This document shows, in pieces, positions 8,400 through 17,387 of a stretch of 64,000 bases of DNA (its first letter is position 1; the number at the start of each line of letters is the position of its first letter). The DNA lies in NCBI RefSeq assembly GCF_010548375.1, contig NZ_JAAGLY010000003.1:434001-498000 (forward strand), in the 5' to 3' direction. Source of the stretch: Streptomyces sp. SID13726 (GTDB lineage: Bacteria; Actinomycetota; Actinomycetes; Streptomycetales; Streptomycetaceae). Position numbers and translations under genes: made by a program. The notes beneath the pieces are model-generated. The model was not told the DNA's origin, searched no databases, and was given only the letters and a program-made list of their open reading frames with translations.

Positions 8400-9272
8400 A
8401 TGGATCTCGCTGAGATCTTCCGGGTGATGCGCAGGCGCTGGTACGTCCTGCTGCCGGGGCTGCTGCTGGCCGCGGGACTGACGGTGGGGGTGGCGCTGAC
8501 CGTGCCGGTGACCTACCAGTCGCAGAGCACGGTGGTCCTGCTGAACTCCCAGAAGGCCACCGTCGCCTACGACGGCAACCCCTTCCTCAGCACCCAGACC
8601 TCGCTCACCGGCATGGCCGACAGCCTGGCCCGCAACCTGAACTCCGACGTCTCCGTACGGGAGCTCAAGTCCCGCGGCGCCACCGGCACGTTCGAGGCCA
8701 AGCTCGCCGACAACGCGCAGGGTCCGCTGATGTGGCTCACGGTCACGGGCACCGACAAGAAGGCCGTCCTGGCCTCGGACCGCATCCTGACCTCCTACGC
8801 CAAGGAGCGTCTTGAGCAGTTCCAGAAGCAGCAGTCGGTCACCACGAACGCGATGATCCGCATGACGACCATCGTGGCCCCGCAGAACCCGGCGGCGCAG
8901 ACCAAGACCCGGCTCGAGTACATGGTCATGGCCGGTGGCCTGGGCCTGGTGCTCAGCCTGGTCGCCACCTTCTACGCGGAGGCGCGCAGGCGACCGCGCG
9001 CGGCGGCGGCACCGGAGGAGACCGGGACGGTCACGGCGGCCGAGCCGGTCACCGTGGCCGAGCCCGAACCCGGGCGCACGACCGAGGAGTCGGTCGCCGA
9101 GCAGACCATGGCCCTGCGGACTCCGCCCAGTTGGTCACGGTCCGCCGGGAAGAGGAACGCCGACGAGCCGCGGGCCGGGCGATCCGTCATGACCGTGACG
9201 ACGGCCGCCGAGCCGCTCGACGAGGAGTCGACCCATGGACAGCGTTCGCACACCGGACAGCGAGAGATCTGA
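8400..9272 (+). CDS. Wzz-type polysaccharide chain-length/co-polymerase protein
   Basis: This 290-residue membrane protein has the Wzz arrangement. A basic start (RVMRRRWYVL) leads into TM1 at about residues 15-37. The conserved PVTYQSQSTVVLLNSQ strand follows, then a roughly 130-residue extracytoplasmic part and TM2 at about 170-192. A 95-residue acidic and proline-rich cytosolic tail completes it. There is no kinase Walker motif, so this is the membrane adaptor only. A GGGGGG ribosome site precedes the ATG. The gene end overlaps the flippase gene by 38 bases. Its N-terminus is clearly homologous to the Wzz part of the fusion protein at 13497. Confidence 0.88.
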   Translation: MDLAEIFRVMRRRWYVLLPGLLLAAGLTVGVALTVPVTYQSQSTVVLLNSQKATVAYDGNPFLSTQTSLTGMADSLARNLNSDVSVRELKSRGATGTFEAKLADNAQGPLMWLTVTGTDKKAVLASDRILTSYAKERLEQFQKQQSVTTNAMIRMTTIVAPQNPAAQTKTRLEYMVMAGGLGLVLSLVATFYAEARRRPRAAAAPEETGTVTAAEPVTVAEPEPGRTTEESVAEQTMALRTPPSWSRSAGKRNADEPRAGRSVMTVTTAAEPLDEESTHGQRSHTGQREI

Positions 9273-10761
9273 GGCGGGCGACACCCCGGACGGCCTCGCG
9301 GGCGCCACCCCGGACGGCGAGAGACCCGAGTCGGCGTCCCTCGGCAGCAAGGTCCGCTCCGCGGCCCGCTGGAGCCTGATCAACACGGTGGTGATGCGCC
9401 TCGGCAACTTCGCCACCGGCATCCTGCTGGCGCGGTTCGCGCTCGGTCCCGCCGAATGGGGCGTCTACGGCATCGCCCAGACCGTCCTGCTGGTCCTGCT
9501 CTCGGCGAACGAACTGGGCGTGGGCCTCGCCATCATCCGCTGGGACGGCGACCCGCGCCGCTTCGCGCCGACCGTGCTGACGCTGAGCGTCCTGTCCAGC
9601 GGTCTGCTGTACGCCGCCCTGTTCGTCTCGGCGCCGACGGTGGCCGGGCTGCTCGGCTCGCCGGACGCCTCGGGCGTGCTGCGGGTGATGTGCGTGTGCC
9701 TGGTGATCGACGCGGTGGCCCATGTGCCCGCCGGCATCCTGACCCGGGAGTTCGCGCAGGGCAGGCGGATGGTGATCGACGCGCTCAACTTCGTGCTGAG
9801 CACCGCCGTGACGCTGTTGCTGGCCTTCGCCGGCTGGGGCGCGATGAGCTTCGCCGTCGGCGCGGTGGTGGGCAACGTCGCCGCCCTCGTCGGCTGCGCG
9901 GTGGCCGTCCCCGGCACCCTGCGGTTCGGCTGGGACCCCGAACAGGCGCGCGCCCTGCTGAAGTTCGGGCTCCCGCTGGCGGGCGCGAGCCTGCTCGCCC
10001 TCGCCGTCGTCAACGTGGACACCATGGTCGTGGGCTCCTCGCTGGGCCAGGTGGCGCTCGGTTTCTACGTGCTGGCGTTCAACATGTCCGGCTGGCCGGT
10101 GCGGGTGATCTCGGAGGCGGCCCGCCGGGTCTCCTTCGCGGGCTTCTCCCGGCTGGCCGACTCGCCCCAGGCCCTCGCCCAGGGCTTCAGCCGCGCCCTG
10201 GGCGTCCTGGTCACCGGCACCGTCCCGCTCTGCGTGCTGCTGGGCGGCCTCGCGGCCCCGGTGATCCACCTCGTGTACGGCACCAAGTGGCTGCCCGCCG
10301 CCGAGGCGCTGCCCTGGCTGATGGCCCTGGGCCTCATCCGGATCGGCTGCGAACTCGCCTACGACTGTCTCGTCGCGGTCGGCCAGCGCCGCTCGCTCAT
10401 CCTCGTGCAGGGCCTGTGGGTCGTCACCCTGATCCCGGTGCTGATCGTGGGCGCGCGCATGAACGGCATCGTCGGTGTATCCCAGGGCCATGTCCTGGTC
10501 GGCGCCTGTCTGGTCGTCCCCGTCTTCCTCTACGCCCTGCGCCGCGCCGGGATCGGACTGGCCCACATCGGCCGCGCCTGCGCCTGGCCGTTCGCGGGCG
10601 GAGTCGCGATGACCGTGGTGCTGCTCGCCGCGAAGCGGCTGCTCGGCGACGGCACCCTCGCCCTGTTCGTCATCGGCACGACCGCCCTGGCCTGCTATGC
10701 GGTGTGCGTGCTGCCGAGCCGTCGCTTCCTGCTCGGCTCCCGGACCCCGGAGACCGTATGA
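9235..10761 (+). CDS. Wzx-like oligosaccharide flippase
   Basis: This 508-residue multi-span protein belongs to the MATE/MOP polysaccharide-flippase group. After a 40-residue polar N-terminus, the AARWSLINTVVMRLGNFATG segment opens the first helix, and about 12-14 hydrophobic helices follow. Typical family segments include FALGPAEWGVYGIAQ and GFYVLAFNMSGWPVRVI. It would move the undecaprenyl-linked repeat unit to the outer face of the membrane. A GAGGAG ribosome site lies inside the preceding wzz-like gene, and the ATGA overlap with the lipoprotein gene shows they are co-translated. Confidence 0.9.
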   Translation: MDSVRTPDSERSEAGDTPDGLAGATPDGERPESASLGSKVRSAARWSLINTVVMRLGNFATGILLARFALGPAEWGVYGIAQTVLLVLLSANELGVGLAIIRWDGDPRRFAPTVLTLSVLSSGLLYAALFVSAPTVAGLLGSPDASGVLRVMCVCLVIDAVAHVPAGILTREFAQGRRMVIDALNFVLSTAVTLLLAFAGWGAMSFAVGAVVGNVAALVGCAVAVPGTLRFGWDPEQARALLKFGLPLAGASLLALAVVNVDTMVVGSSLGQVALGFYVLAFNMSGWPVRVISEAARRVSFAGFSRLADSPQALAQGFSRALGVLVTGTVPLCVLLGGLAAPVIHLVYGTKWLPAAEALPWLMALGLIRIGCELAYDCLVAVGQRRSLILVQGLWVVTLIPVLIVGARMNGIVGVSQGHVLVGACLVVPVFLYALRRAGIGLAHIGRACAWPFAGGVAMTVVLLAAKRLLGDGTLALFVIGTTALACYAVCVLPSRRFLLGSRTPETV

Positions 10762-11807
10762 CGAGGCTGCACCGCCTGCTCGCGGGCCTGGCCCTGCTGC
10801 TGACGGCCGCCTGTTCGTCCGGCGGCGACACCGCCGACCCGGCCCCCACCCGCAGCGTCGAGGCGTCCGCCACCTCGGCCGAACCCACGCCCACTCCCTC
10901 GCGGAGCCCCAGCGCCTCCCCGAGCCCCACGCCGACCCCGAGCCCCAGCGCCACGGCCCGGCCCGGCTCGCCCACCCCGCGCGCCACCGCCGCGGCGCCC
11001 GAGAGCACCGGTTTCCCCGACGCCCGCACCACCGGTCCCCGGACCCGGCTCAAGGCGCACGCGGCGGGGAACATGAGCGTCAAGACCGACGGGACGGTCA
11101 TCCGGGGGCAGGACATCACGGGGTCGCTCGACATCTATGCGAACAACGTGACGGTGATCGACAGCAGGATCACCTCCACCAACTGGTGGGGCATCAACCT
11201 GCGTCCGGGCTACAGCGGTCTCAGGGTGCTGCACACCACCATCACCGCGATCCCCGGCAAGGGCCCCGACAACGGCGGTGTCGACTACGCGGTCTCCAAC
11301 ATGGGCAGCAGTTCCATCGAGGTCGGCTGGTGCGACATCTCGGTGTTCGGCAACGCCCTCTCGATGGGCCAGGGCTATCTCCACGACAACTACGTCCACG
11401 ACCTGGTGCCCTTCCGCAACAACGGCGGCGAGTGGCAGCACACCGACGCGGTGATCAGCGGCGGCGGCAGCAAGGGCAGGCTGGTCATCCGGCACAACAC
11501 CCTGCTCAACCCGGTCCCCGTCGACCGGGGCGCGTCGGCCGCGATCGGGCTGTTCGCCGACACCGGCCATGTCTCCAACACCGTCATCGACGGCAACCTG
11601 CTGGCCGGCGGCGCCTACGCCCTGTACGGCGGGGGTGACGGCGCGACCGGGATCACCGTCACGGACAACGTCTTCTCGACCCGGTACCACCGTTACTCCG
11701 GCGTGTACGGAGCCGTCACCGCCTGGAACGCCTCGGGCGCGGGCAACGTCTGGCGCGGCAACCGCTTCTCCGACGGCACCCCGATCACCCCCGAGCCGGC
11801 CGGCTGA
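10758..11807 (+). CDS. Secreted lipoprotein with right-handed beta-helix domain
   Basis: The 349-residue product begins with a lipoprotein signal peptide ending LLTAAC-SSGG, so Cys19 should be lipidated. A Ser/Thr/Pro-rich spacer (about residues 25-90) would reach through the wall. The remainder is a parallel beta-helix: short repeats such as VIDSRITSTNWWG, LRVLHTTITAI and GHVSNTVIDGNLLAGG, typical of polysaccharide lyase/esterase-like folds. A QHTDAVISGGG segment could carry binding residues, but I cannot name catalytic ones. Its place between flippase and glycosyltransferase suggests it binds or trims the exported polymer. It overlaps the upstream gene by ATGA. Confidence 0.85.
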   Translation: MTRLHRLLAGLALLLTAACSSGGDTADPAPTRSVEASATSAEPTPTPSRSPSASPSPTPTPSPSATARPGSPTPRATAAAPESTGFPDARTTGPRTRLKAHAAGNMSVKTDGTVIRGQDITGSLDIYANNVTVIDSRITSTNWWGINLRPGYSGLRVLHTTITAIPGKGPDNGGVDYAVSNMGSSSIEVGWCDISVFGNALSMGQGYLHDNYVHDLVPFRNNGGEWQHTDAVISGGGSKGRLVIRHNTLLNPVPVDRGASAAIGLFADTGHVSNTVIDGNLLAGGAYALYGGGDGATGITVTDNVFSTRYHRYSGVYGAVTAWNASGAGNVWRGNRFSDGTPITPEPAG

Positions 11808-11818
11808 GGAAAGGGATC

Positions 11819-12610
11819 ATGAGACGCATCGCCCGCGCCCCCTGGGAGCTTCTCAAGCACGCCTTCGGCTGGCTCGTCCTGTTCGAACTGCGCAACAAGG
11901 TGGTGCTGTTCCCCTCCGCGCTGCGGCTCGGCCGTCTGGAGACCGCAGAGGCGCGCCGGCTCGCGGCCACCGCGGGCCCGATCCCCCACGCCCTGGTCGC
12001 CACGGTCATCGCGACCCACCGCCGCCCCGACGCACTGCGGGCGGCGGTCCGCTCGGCGCTGGCCCAGACCGTCGCCGACCAGGTCGTCATCGTCGTCGAC
12101 GACGGCGCGGGTCTGCCCGAACTCCCGGACGACCCGCGGCTGTTCGCCGTCTCCCTGGCCCGCAACACCGCCGTGGCGGGCGTGGTGCGCAACGTCGGCA
12201 TCCGGCTCACCCGCTCGACGTACGTGGCCTTCCTGGACGACGACAACCTGTGGGAACCCGACCATCTGGAGAGGGCGTTGGCGGTCCTGGAGTCCCCCGG
12301 GGGTCCGGACGGGGTCTACACCGCGCTGCGCCGCGTCCTGCCGGACGGGACCGAACGGGACGTCCTGTCGGTGGAGTTCGACCGCCACCGGGCCGCCCGC
12401 GAGTCCTTCCTGGACACCAACGCGTTCGTCGCCCGGCGCGCCCCTGCCCTGCGCTTCAGCCGGCTGCGCCGCACCCCGAAGGTGCTCCCGCGCGAGGACT
12501 GGGAGCTGGTGTACCGCTACAGCCGCGGCCGTGCCGTACGCCATGTGCCGTACCCGACCGTGCGGTACCTCGTCAACCCCGAGAGTTTCTACACGACTTG
12601 GTCCGGCTGA
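11819..12610 (+). CDS. Family 2 glycosyltransferase
   Basis: This 263-residue GT-A-fold enzyme has a nucleotide-binding strand at ATVIATHRRPDALRAAV. A VDDGAG motif follows, then ARNTAVAGVVRNVGI and the metal-binding FLDDDNLWEPDHL. The N-terminal 50 residues (WELLKHAFGWLVLFELRNKV) form a hydrophobic-basic extension ahead of the catalytic domain, which may associate with the membrane. It is the last gene of the forward operon, 11 bases after the lipoprotein gene with an AAAGGGA ribosome site. Its end overlaps the convergent glycosyltransferase gene by 22 bases. Donor and acceptor are unknown. Confidence 0.88.
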   Translation: MRRIARAPWELLKHAFGWLVLFELRNKVVLFPSALRLGRLETAEARRLAATAGPIPHALVATVIATHRRPDALRAAVRSALAQTVADQVVIVVDDGAGLPELPDDPRLFAVSLARNTAVAGVVRNVGIRLTRSTYVAFLDDDNLWEPDHLERALAVLESPGGPDGVYTALRRVLPDGTERDVLSVEFDRHRAARESFLDTNAFVARRAPALRFSRLRRTPKVLPREDWELVYRYSRGRAVRHVPYPTVRYLVNPESFYTTWSG

Positions 12611-13500
12611 GCCGGTGCCCTCAGCGCCCCCGGCCTGAGCAGGGCCGTCGCCGCCGCACGGCTGGACTTCCGGCCGAACGCGGCCCGGGACGCCTCGCGC
12701 AGGAAGACGGCTCCCCTGAAGCACACCGTGGCGGCGGCCCCGTGCCGACGCCCGTACAGCCGTACCCGGTTGAGGGTGAGCAGGGTCCACAGCCGGGGCG
12801 AGACCTGGGAGTCGCCGCCGAGGTGCACGGCCTCGGCCGACGGCTCCAGCTGGGTGGCGTGGCCCCGGTCCCTCGCGCGCAGGCAGTACTCGGTCTCCTC
12901 CGAGTAGAGGAAGAAGGACTCGTCCCAAGGGCCGCAGGCGGCACGGCAGTTCGCCGACACGGCCATGAGCGCGCCGGTCGCCCAGTCCGCCCGCGTCGGC
13001 CGCCGGTACGCGGCGGGATCGGTGACGAGTTCGCTCAGGCGCGGGAACCGCCCGGCCCTGCGGTTGCCGATGACGGCCTCCCCGAGGGCCCGCAGCACGC
13101 TGGACTCCCGGCGCAGCGAGTGGTGCGGGGTGTCCCGGCCCTCCTCGTACAGCAGGGGTACGGCGATCCCGACGCCGTCTCCGAGGCTGTCGACCAAGCG
13201 TTTGGCGCAGCCCTGCCGCATCCGGACGTCGGGGTTGCAGATGAGTGCGACCCCGTCGTCGCCGGCCGCCTCCAGTGCCGCGTTGACCCCGGCCGCGTAC
13301 CCGGCGTTGCGGCCGGTCTCCACGACCGTCGCCTCCGGGGCCAGGGTCCGCAGCACCTCGACGGTGTCGTCGGCGGAGTAGTTGTCGGCGACGACGAGCC
13401 GCCAGTCCAGTCCTGCCATGCCGTCCGGGAGGGCGGCCAGGAACCCGGGGAGCACCTGGGCGCTGTTCCAGGTGACGACGACGACGGTGACGGGACTCAT
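12589..13500 (-). CDS. Family 2 glycosyltransferase, rhamnosyltransferase-like
   Basis: This 303-residue GT2 enzyme starts TVVVVTWNSAQVLPGFLAAL and carries the DNYSADDT and GRNAGYAAGVN motifs. It also has the NPDVRM metal-binding segment and the acceptor-side motif DESFFLYSEETEYCLRARDRG. The GRNAGYAAG...NPDV pattern is typical of the rhamnosyltransferase/WcaE-type branch. The C-terminal 50 residues are basic and alanine-rich. It is translationally coupled to the Wzz-Wzy fusion gene upstream (ATGA overlap) and converges with the forward operon. It likely adds a sugar to the repeat unit in the cytosol. Confidence 0.9.
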   Translation of the reverse strand: MSPVTVVVVTWNSAQVLPGFLAALPDGMAGLDWRLVVADNYSADDTVEVLRTLAPEATVVETGRNAGYAAGVNAALEAAGDDGVALICNPDVRMRQGCAKRLVDSLGDGVGIAVPLLYEEGRDTPHHSLRRESSVLRALGEAVIGNRRAGRFPRLSELVTDPAAYRRPTRADWATGALMAVSANCRAACGPWDESFFLYSEETEYCLRARDRGHATQLEPSAEAVHLGGDSQVSPRLWTLLTLNRVRLYGRRHGAAATVCFRGAVFLREASRAAFGRKSSRAAATALLRPGALRAPAQPDQVV

Positions 13501-15515
13501 CGGGACTCCACGAGTTGGGGGAGCTGGGCCTCGGCGGTCGTGCGCGCGGCCGGGACCGGGGCGGTGGCGGCCGCCTCGCGCCGGACGAAGCCCAGATAGC
13601 TGCCCCCCGCTCCCAGCAGCAGGAAGAACAGGCCGGCGAACATGGGGAAGCTGAGCGAGTCGAAGGTGGCGCTGATGACCAGGGCGACCAGCGAGGAGGC
13701 GAAGAACGCCTGCCCCAGCTCCCGGTCGGCCTCGGTGCGGGCCAGCCGCCGTACGGCGCCGCCCTGGTGGATGCCGACGACGAACAGGACGAGCAGGGCG
13801 ACGAACCCGAGCGCGCCCATCTCCGCGAGGGTCAGCATGTACTGGTTGTCGGTGAAGAAGTACAGGTCCGGGGTGAAGGTGCCGAAGCCCCGGCCGAACA
13901 GCGGGTGTTCCTTCAGATAGGGCACGATCGCGCTGTACTTGACCGTGCGGGCCTGGGTGCTGCTGTCGGAGTTGGACAGGAACGACGCGAACAGGCCCGT
14001 GATGGTGCCGATCAGTCCGGGGACCAGCACCTTGAAGACGGCGATGGAGGCCGTCATCACGGCGATCGCGGTCCAGCGCCGGGCCGGCTTCCAGCGGGGC
14101 ACCATCACCGCGGCCACCAGGAGCAGCCCGATGATCGAGGTCCGGGACACCGTCAGGGGCAGCGCGCCGGCGATGAGCAGCACCGGGCCCCAGCGGCGCA
14201 GGACGTGCAGGTGTCGTCGTACCGGATCGAAGGCCTGCTGGATCGCGAAGGGCAGCAGGATCGCCAGCATGCCGCCGAACTCCAGGGGCTGGGCCGTGGT
14301 GGAGCGGGGCCGGGTGAAGGAGCCGCGGTCCATGGTGGTCACCTGGGCCACGCTGGTCTGCAGGCCCGGGATGTGGATGGAGTCGGCGATGTTGGTGGCC
14401 GCGAAGAAGTCGTAGAAGCCGATCGCAGCGACCACGGCCCCCAGCACGACCACCCGGCGCATCAGGACGTCGAGCCGGCCGCGCTCCTGCACGCCCGCCG
14501 AGGTCAGCACGACCAGCGACACCCAGACCAGGAAGCCGATGAGTCCGCGGTCGGCGCCGAGGATCTCCTGGTGGGAGCTCTCGCGCAGGGCGTCCGCGAT
14601 GTAGGCCAGGACGACGGCCGCGCCGAGGACGCACATCGCGACCCGGGCGAGCCGGGTGCCCGGGGCGGGCAGGATGCGGCCGCCGAGCCAGGTCGCGAGG
14701 TACCACAGCAGGCCGAGCAGGGCGAAGACGTTGGCCGGGGTGCCGACGCCGCCGAGGGCGGGCAGGGCCAGGTTCGAGGGGATGAAGAAGGCGAGGACCA
14801 GATAGACGGTGAGGATCGCGGTGGCGTCGACCCGGCGGTTGAACCAGCCCCGGCGCACCCGGCCGGGGGCGCGCGCCTGCCGGGGCCCGGCGGCGGCGCC
14901 GCGCCGGCGGCGCACCACCGTGACGCCCTCCATCAGGATGGACAGCAGGAACGCGCTGACGACGCCCAGGATGACGACGGCCGCGATGCCCTGGTAGCGG
15001 TTCTTCGACTCCGCGACCGGGGTCTGCGGCAGGACGACGGGGGCCGTCTGCACGAGATAGGCGGGCGGCACCTTGGCGGCCGCCTGGAGGGCGTCGAGCT
15101 GTTCACCGGCGAAGGCGGTCAGGGTGTCGGTCTCCTTGAGGACCTTCGCCCGGTCGGTGCCGGTGACGCTGAGCACGAGCAGCGGGCTGTCGCTCTCCGG
15201 CGCGAAGCCGGCCGTGTACGGGTCGGTGACGCCCCGGCTGTGCAACTCCTTGGCCGCGTCGCTCGATTCGAGGGTCCTGATCAGCACGTCGGCCGTGACG
15301 ATCAGCGAACCGCCCGCGTTCGAGATCGGGTTGCCGAAGGTGGGGGCCAGCCGGGCGACGGCCGAGGAGTCCAGCAGCGCGACCGAGCTCTGCGACTGGT
15401 AGGAGACCGGGACGGTCGCGTACAGATAGGCGCCGCCGAGCAGACTGAGCACGGTGAAAGGCACCATGAAGTACCACCTTCGGCGCAGAATGGCCCATAT
15501 CTCACCAAGGCTCAC
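13497..15515 (-). CDS. Fusion of Wzz-type domain to O-antigen ligase/Wzy-type polymerase
   Basis: The 672-residue protein has two parts. Residues 1 to about 200 are a Wzz-like module: EIWAILRRRWYFM, TM1, PVSYQSQSSVALLDSS, an extracytoplasmic segment, and TM2 ending VTVVRRRRG. Residues from about 225 to 640 are a ten-or-more-span Wzy_C/O-antigen-ligase domain with PRSTTAQPLEFGGMLA, the loop motif YLKEHPLFGRGFGTF and DNQYMLTLAEMGALGF. I choose GTG 15515 over the ATG 15 bases upstream because GGAGGA lies 7 bases before it and the product then aligns with MDLAEIFRVMRRRW of the paralogue at 8400. It is co-translated with the downstream glycosyltransferase. Confidence 0.88.
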   Translation of the reverse strand: MSLGEIWAILRRRWYFMVPFTVLSLLGGAYLYATVPVSYQSQSSVALLDSSAVARLAPTFGNPISNAGGSLIVTADVLIRTLESSDAAKELHSRGVTDPYTAGFAPESDSPLLVLSVTGTDRAKVLKETDTLTAFAGEQLDALQAAAKVPPAYLVQTAPVVLPQTPVAESKNRYQGIAAVVILGVVSAFLLSILMEGVTVVRRRRGAAAGPRQARAPGRVRRGWFNRRVDATAILTVYLVLAFFIPSNLALPALGGVGTPANVFALLGLLWYLATWLGGRILPAPGTRLARVAMCVLGAAVVLAYIADALRESSHQEILGADRGLIGFLVWVSLVVLTSAGVQERGRLDVLMRRVVVLGAVVAAIGFYDFFAATNIADSIHIPGLQTSVAQVTTMDRGSFTRPRSTTAQPLEFGGMLAILLPFAIQQAFDPVRRHLHVLRRWGPVLLIAGALPLTVSRTSIIGLLLVAAVMVPRWKPARRWTAIAVMTASIAVFKVLVPGLIGTITGLFASFLSNSDSSTQARTVKYSAIVPYLKEHPLFGRGFGTFTPDLYFFTDNQYMLTLAEMGALGFVALLVLFVVGIHQGGAVRRLARTEADRELGQAFFASSLVALVISATFDSLSFPMFAGLFFLLLGAGGSYLGFVRREAAATAPVPAARTTAEAQLPQLVESR

Positions 15516-15586
15516 GAACCATTCCTCCATTCGGTGGCATCCGGCCCCATGTCCTGCCAGTATCGGGGGCGACGGAAGGAACTCAC

Positions 15587-16249
15587 ATGTCGCCCGGGAA
15601 CGTCGCCGACGCGCTGCTCCGCCGCTGGTACGTGCTGGTGGTCGCGGCGCTGCTGACGGCTGCCGGGGCCTACCAAGTGGTGCGCCCCACCCCCCAGTAC
15701 GTCGGCTCCGCGGTGGTCGTGCTCAAGCCGCCGGTGACGCAGAACCAGCCCAACCAGCTCACCAACCTCCAGCCGCCCCTCGCCGTGCTCTCCTACGGCG
15801 TCGTACGCCAGCTGGAATCCCCGGCCGGGGTCAAGGAGTTGAAGGCGGCGGGCGTACGCGGGACCTACCACCTCGTGCCGCGCAACAGCGGCACCAGCGC
15901 GACACCGCGCTATCTGATCCCCTCGCTCCAGGTGCAGTCGCAGGCGTCCGGCGCCGACGCGGCGGTGACGTCGGTGCGCCGCATCATCGACGTCTACACC
16001 CGGCATGTCGACCAGTTGCAGGCCGCGCAGGGAGTGGCCTCGGGGGCGCGCATCACGGCCACCGTGCTGACCTCGCCGAGCGCCGCCGAGGTGCAGGGCG
16101 ACAAGACCCGGGGTCTCGCGGGTACCGCTCTGCTGGGCGGGACGGCCGGGGTGCTGGCCGCCCTGTGGCTGGACCGGTATCTGCTGGGCCGCCGGGAGAC
16201 CGCTCCGGGCCGCCGACGGTACTCCGGCCCGGTGCCGGTGGCCGACTGA
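15587..16249 (+). CDS. Wzz-like membrane protein
   Basis: This 220-residue protein has two membrane spans (about residues 15-32 and 178-197) around an extracytoplasmic domain. It starts with DALLRRWYVLVVAALLTAAG, and the PTPQYVGSAVVVLKPP segment corresponds to the first strand of Wzz proteins. The Gln/Asn-rich insertion TQNQPNQLTNLQPP is unlike the other two Wzz-type proteins here. It is divergent from the Wzz-Wzy fusion with 71 bases between start codons and has a GGAAGG ribosome site. It likely assists polymer length control or export. Confidence 0.78.
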   Translation: MSPGNVADALLRRWYVLVVAALLTAAGAYQVVRPTPQYVGSAVVVLKPPVTQNQPNQLTNLQPPLAVLSYGVVRQLESPAGVKELKAAGVRGTYHLVPRNSGTSATPRYLIPSLQVQSQASGADAAVTSVRRIIDVYTRHVDQLQAAQGVASGARITATVLTSPSAAEVQGDKTRGLAGTALLGGTAGVLAALWLDRYLLGRRETAPGRRRYSGPVPVAD

Positions 16250-16266
16250 GTGGTGCTGGAGGTTCA

Positions 16267-17313
16267 TCAGATGCCGCGGCGCTTCCAGGACTCCCACCAC
16301 AGCCACTCCCGCCCGCGCTCGGCCACGGCCGACCACACGAGCGGCTGGAGGTAGGGCATCGCCGTCGGGCCGATCCGCCGTCTCAGCCGCAGGGCCCGGT
16401 ACTCGGGCAGCGACCGGTAGCCCGGCAGGCACTCCTCGGCGAAGGCCACGCACTCCTCGACCGGGACGACGTCCGTACGTCCCCGGTCGTAGGCGCGGTA
16501 GGCGCGGCGCAGGGCGAACCGGGCGAGCCGGGTGTGCACCTGGTCGGCGAGGCGGTCGGCCTCGGGCAGCCGGTCGGCGCACTTGGTGAGCACCGAGTCG
16601 AAGGCGACGAGCCGCTGGCGCAGGTCGTCGAGCTGGCCGCCGAAGTCGACGGTGGACATGTTCTTGCCGTGGACGCGGTAGAAGGCCTGATCGGCGCCGC
16701 GAATGTAGCCGACGTCGGCGTGGGAGGCGAGCCGCATCCACATCTCGATGTCGCCGGCGTGGGGCAGCTCGGGGTCGTAGCCGCCGACCGTGCGCTGGAG
16801 GCCGGTGCGGACCACGACTTCCGGTGAGGTGATGCAGCCGGTGCCCTCGCGGAAGCGCCGGTCCAGCCACCAGTGGCCGGGGTAGACCACCGAACCGGTG
16901 CTCTGCGTACGGGCCTTGGGCAGCGGGCCGCCGTGCTGGAAGCGCAGGGGGCGGCCGTAGGCGAAGCCTGCCTCGGGGTGGGCGTCGAGGAGGGCCGCGG
17001 CCCGCACCAGCGCGCCCGGGACCAGCCGGTCGTCGGCGGACAGGAGGGCCACGTAGTCGCCGTCGGCCCACTCCAGCAGGCCCTCGTTGTACGTGGCGAT
17101 GTGGCCCTTGTTGGTCGCGTGGACGTGGACCTCGATCCGCGGGTCGCCGGCGGCCAGTTTCTGCGCCACCTCCGCCGAGTCGTCGGGCGAGGCGTCGTCG
17201 ATGATGAGCACCCGGACGTCCACGCCGTCCTGCTCGTCCAGGACGCTGCTCACACAGTCGGCGAGGAAGTGGCCGTACTTGTAGCAGGGGATCACAACAC
17301 TGACGGTGCTCAT
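16267..17313 (-). CDS. Family 2 glycosyltransferase
   Basis: This 348-residue GT2 enzyme opens with MSTVSVVIPCYKYGHFLADC, then IDDASPDDSAEVA and the metal-binding LLSADDRLVPGA motif. The DIEMWMRLA and QAFYRVHGKNMS segments match glycosyltransferases of exopolysaccharide loci. An in-frame start 57 bases upstream would add a charged leader without family similarity, so ATG 17313 is preferred. It converges with the Wzz-like gene, 17 bases apart, and follows a strong hairpin that separates it from the secreted-protein gene upstream. Confidence 0.88.
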   Translation of the reverse strand: MSTVSVVIPCYKYGHFLADCVSSVLDEQDGVDVRVLIIDDASPDDSAEVAQKLAAGDPRIEVHVHATNKGHIATYNEGLLEWADGDYVALLSADDRLVPGALVRAAALLDAHPEAGFAYGRPLRFQHGGPLPKARTQSTGSVVYPGHWWLDRRFREGTGCITSPEVVVRTGLQRTVGGYDPELPHAGDIEMWMRLASHADVGYIRGADQAFYRVHGKNMSTVDFGGQLDDLRQRLVAFDSVLTKCADRLPEADRLADQVHTRLARFALRRAYRAYDRGRTDVVPVEECVAFAEECLPGYRSLPEYRALRLRRRIGPTAMPYLQPLVWSAVAERGREWLWWESWKRRGI

Positions 17314-17331
17314 CTGTGGGGAAGCCAATCC

Positions 17332-17373
17332 CCGGTGGTGGTCCGCGCCGGAGTCGGCGCGGACCACCACCGG
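17332..17373 (-). terminator. Long perfect hairpin after the secreted-protein gene
   Basis: Two 18-base arms (17332-17349 and 17356-17373) are perfectly complementary around a GGAGTC loop. It begins 14 bases after the stop of the 17388-20984 gene and lies in front of the next minus-strand gene. No U-tract follows, as is usual in high-GC terminators. It should end or attenuate transcription. Confidence 0.75.
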
Positions 17374-17387
17374 TGGGTTCTGATCGG

